In this document: positions 5,262-6,450 of the stretch, piece after piece
Numbering within the stretch: the first letter of the stretch is position 1
Layout of the letters: each line of letters opens with the position of its first letter
Source: an uncultured Bacteroidota bacterium
GTDB lineage: Bacteria > Bacteroidota > Bacteroidia > Bacteroidales > P3
NCBI GenBank assembly: GCA_902766265.1
Contig: CACXCY010000206.1
Span: 1 to 6,450 of the forward strand
Length of the DNA stretch: 6,450 nt
Reading direction: 5' to 3'
Made by a program: the position numbers and the translations under genes
The notes under the pieces: model-generated
What the model was told of the DNA's origin: nothing
The model's input: only the letters and a program-made list of their open reading frames with translations
The model's database searches: none

Positions 5262-6247
5262 TAGGACTTTTAGGCAGCGGTAGCTGGGCTACGGCCATCA
5301 TCAAGATACTATTGGAAGACGAGGAACACACCGTCAACTGGTGGGTGCGCGAACCTGAGGTGCGCGAGGGACTCCTGGCCGAACACCACAACATCTTCTA
5401 CCTCCGTGAGGCGCTGATCGACACCAACCGCATCCGTCTCGGCGAGGAGGTCAGGGAGACGGTGGAGCAGTCGGACGACATCTTCATCGTCATTCCTTCT
5501 GCATTTGTCTACAATGCGTTGAAGGACATCCCTGCGGAGGTGATGCAGGCGAAGCGCTTCCATTGCGCCACCAAGGGTCTCATCCCCGAGACGAACCAGA
5601 TTCTGACCGAGTACCTGCACACGTGCCACGGCGTGCCTTACAGCCAGATGACCGTGGTGAGCGGGCCGTCGCACGCCGAGGAGGCCGCACGTCAGCAGCT
5701 GACCTACCTCACGGTGGCGTCGGACAACGAGCGGCTGGCCAACGAGGTGAGGCAAATGTTGAACTGCTACTACGTGAAGACGGTCTATTCGCCCGACATC
5801 CGCGCCTTGCAGTACAGCACCGTGATGAAGAACATCTACGCTATCGGCGTGGGCATGTGCCACGGGCTGGGTTATGGCGACAACCCCATCGCTGTGCTGA
5901 TTGCCGACGCGGTGCTGGAGGGCTATGAGTTCCTGCAGCATTACGCTTCGCTCGACGCCCACATGATTGCGCAGTTTGCTTTCCTGGGCGACTTGCTGGT
6001 GACGTGCTACTCGCAGTTCAGCCGCAACCGCACTTTCGGGCAGATGGTCGGGCGCGGATACAGCGTCAAGACCGCCCAGCAGGAGATGAACATGGTGGCG
6101 GAGGGCTACTATGCCATCAAGGGCGTGGAGAAGATGCGTCGCGAGCTGTGCGTGGAGATGCCCATCGAGCAGGCCATCTACCAGGTTCTCTACGAGCACA
6201 AGCCGGCCCGCAAGACGATGAAGCTCCTGATGGGCAACCTGAAATAA
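5258..6247 (+). CDS. gpsA: NAD(P)-dependent sn-glycerol-3-phosphate dehydrogenase
   Basis: Cytosolic enzyme that reduces dihydroxyacetone phosphate to sn-glycerol 3-phosphate, the backbone for phospholipid synthesis. At 329 residues it has the usual length. The N-terminal Rossmann fold begins MIGLLGSGSWATAI (GxGxxA at 6-11). Further signatures are CATKGLIPET (Lys106), VVSGPSHAEEAA (GPS at 136-138), the catalytic Lys191 in STVMKNIYAIGVG, GLGYGDN (203-209), FLGDLLVTC (Asp245) and FSRNRTFG (Arg256, Asn257, Arg258). The SGPSHAEEAARQQLTYLT variant resembles Bacteroides homologues as I recall them. The start at 5258 puts the nucleotide-binding loop at the expected distance; the in-frame GTG at 5180 would add 26 residues unlike the family. 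The gene has its own promoter and probably a structured leader. A GC-rich hairpin (CGCC/GGCG, 6258-6270) lies after the stop, without a T-run. Confidence 0.95.
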   Translation: MIGLLGSGSWATAIIKILLEDEEHTVNWWVREPEVREGLLAEHHNIFYLREALIDTNRIRLGEEVRETVEQSDDIFIVIPSAFVYNALKDIPAEVMQAKRFHCATKGLIPETNQILTEYLHTCHGVPYSQMTVVSGPSHAEEAARQQLTYLTVASDNERLANEVRQMLNCYYVKTVYSPDIRALQYSTVMKNIYAIGVGMCHGLGYGDNPIAVLIADAVLEGYEFLQHYASLDAHMIAQFAFLGDLLVTCYSQFSRNRTFGQMVGRGYSVKTAQQEMNMVAEGYYAIKGVEKMRRELCVEMPIEQAIYQVLYEHKPARKTMKLLMGNLK

Positions 6248-6366
6248 CCCTCGTCGGCGCCGCGCAGGCGTGGCTCCCGTGGCGGGGACATGGGAAAGGA
6301 ATGACCGGCAAGGGTCGGTTCGCACTATAATAAAAGGAATATATCAATAGATAAAGGGACAACAAC
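6248..6366 (+). other. gpsA-lipoprotein intergenic region
   Basis: 119 nt with several short GC-rich stems (CGCC/GGCG 6258-6270, CCCG/CGGG 6276-6286, ACCG/CGGT 6304-6319). None has a T-run, so no convincing terminator is seen. No TAnnTTTG box is found on the plus strand. TATAAT occurs at 6326-6331 but is not the promoter form of this phylum. AAAGGGA (6353-6359) lies 7 nt before the lipoprotein ATG and could act as a weak ribosome binding site. Read-through from gpsA is possible. Confidence 0.4.
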
Positions 6367-6450
6367 ATGAAGAAAACACTCTCGATACTGATGGTCGCCT
6401 TCGCGATGACGGCAATGGTCGCCTGCGGCGAGAAGGACAACACTCCTGCC
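6367..6450 (+). CDS. Lipoprotein, N-terminal fragment (28 codons)
   Basis: Only the first 28 codons are inside the window and the frame is open to the edge. The peptide starts MKKTLSILMVAFAMTAMVAC: two lysines, a hydrophobic stretch (5-19) and a lipobox MVAC with the acylated Cys at position 20. It is therefore a signal-peptidase-II lipoprotein. Residues after Cys are GEKDNTPA; a charged, Asp/Glu-containing stretch there resembles the loosely defined surface-export signal of Bacteroidota lipoproteins, so a surface location is possible but not shown. A weak ribosome binding site (AAAGGGA) precedes the ATG by 7 nt. The function cannot be told from this fragment. Confidence 0.8.
   Translation, partial: MKKTLSILMVAFAMTAMVACGEKDNTPA

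Noticed and set aside
5309..6325. 338-codon open frame on the minus strand opposite gpsA
   Set aside because: It is antisense to a clear gpsA, with His/Val/Leu/Arg-rich low-information sequence, no recognisable motif and no promoter or start signal. It is a by-product of GC-rich codon use.
6326..6331. TATAAT before the lipoprotein gene
   Set aside because: This is the -10 form of other phyla. No -35 partner was found and Bacteroidota use TAnnTTTG, so it is not called as a promoter.

Overview
The window looks like chromosomal DNA of a Bacteroidota member, probably order Bacteroidales with a fairly GC-rich genome. Three observations support this. Three intergenic regions carry matches to the Bacteroidota promoter pattern (TTTG-like box, 19-21 bp, TAnnTTTG). 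Most genes lack a Shine-Dalgarno sequence. The gene families also fit: FeoB with a Cys-rich partner, M20C dipeptidase, and a lamin-tail protein with a FlgD/gliding-type C-terminus. Genus cannot be decided from the sequence alone.

Layout from left to right: (1) the 3' three quarters of feoB (+, truncated by the window edge), then after a 3-nt gap a 57-codon gene for a FeoB-associated Cys-rich membrane protein. (2) A convergent intergenic region of 170 nt with a strong stem-loop at 2020-2069, followed by a T-run on the minus strand. (3) A 55-residue 2[4Fe-4S] ferredoxin (-) with a good promoter and a perfect 17-bp palindrome directly upstream of the promoter's -33 box. (4) pepD (-), a cytosolic M20C Xaa-His dipeptidase. 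(5) 59 nt upstream of it, a secreted lamin-tail-domain protein (-). (6) A 200-bp divergent intergenic region with back-to-back promoters. (7) gpsA (+), glycerol-3-phosphate dehydrogenase, with a leader of about 105 nt holding a long-range stem and a six-codon upstream ORF that overlaps the gpsA start. (8) The first 28 codons of a lipoprotein gene (+), cut by the window end.

The left part has an iron theme: Fe(II) uptake (feoB plus its small partner) faces an iron-sulfur electron carrier. The remainder is housekeeping (peptide turnover, phospholipid precursor synthesis) plus two envelope or exported proteins of unknown role. No mobile element, CRISPR array, tRNA or rRNA was seen, and no clearly novel multi-gene system. 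The items most worth a second look are the palindrome and distant inverted repeat around the ferredoxin promoter, the gpsA leader and uORF, and the small Cys-rich gene, which is easily missed. No gene-free stretch exceeds 300 bases; the longest is 2339-2580.
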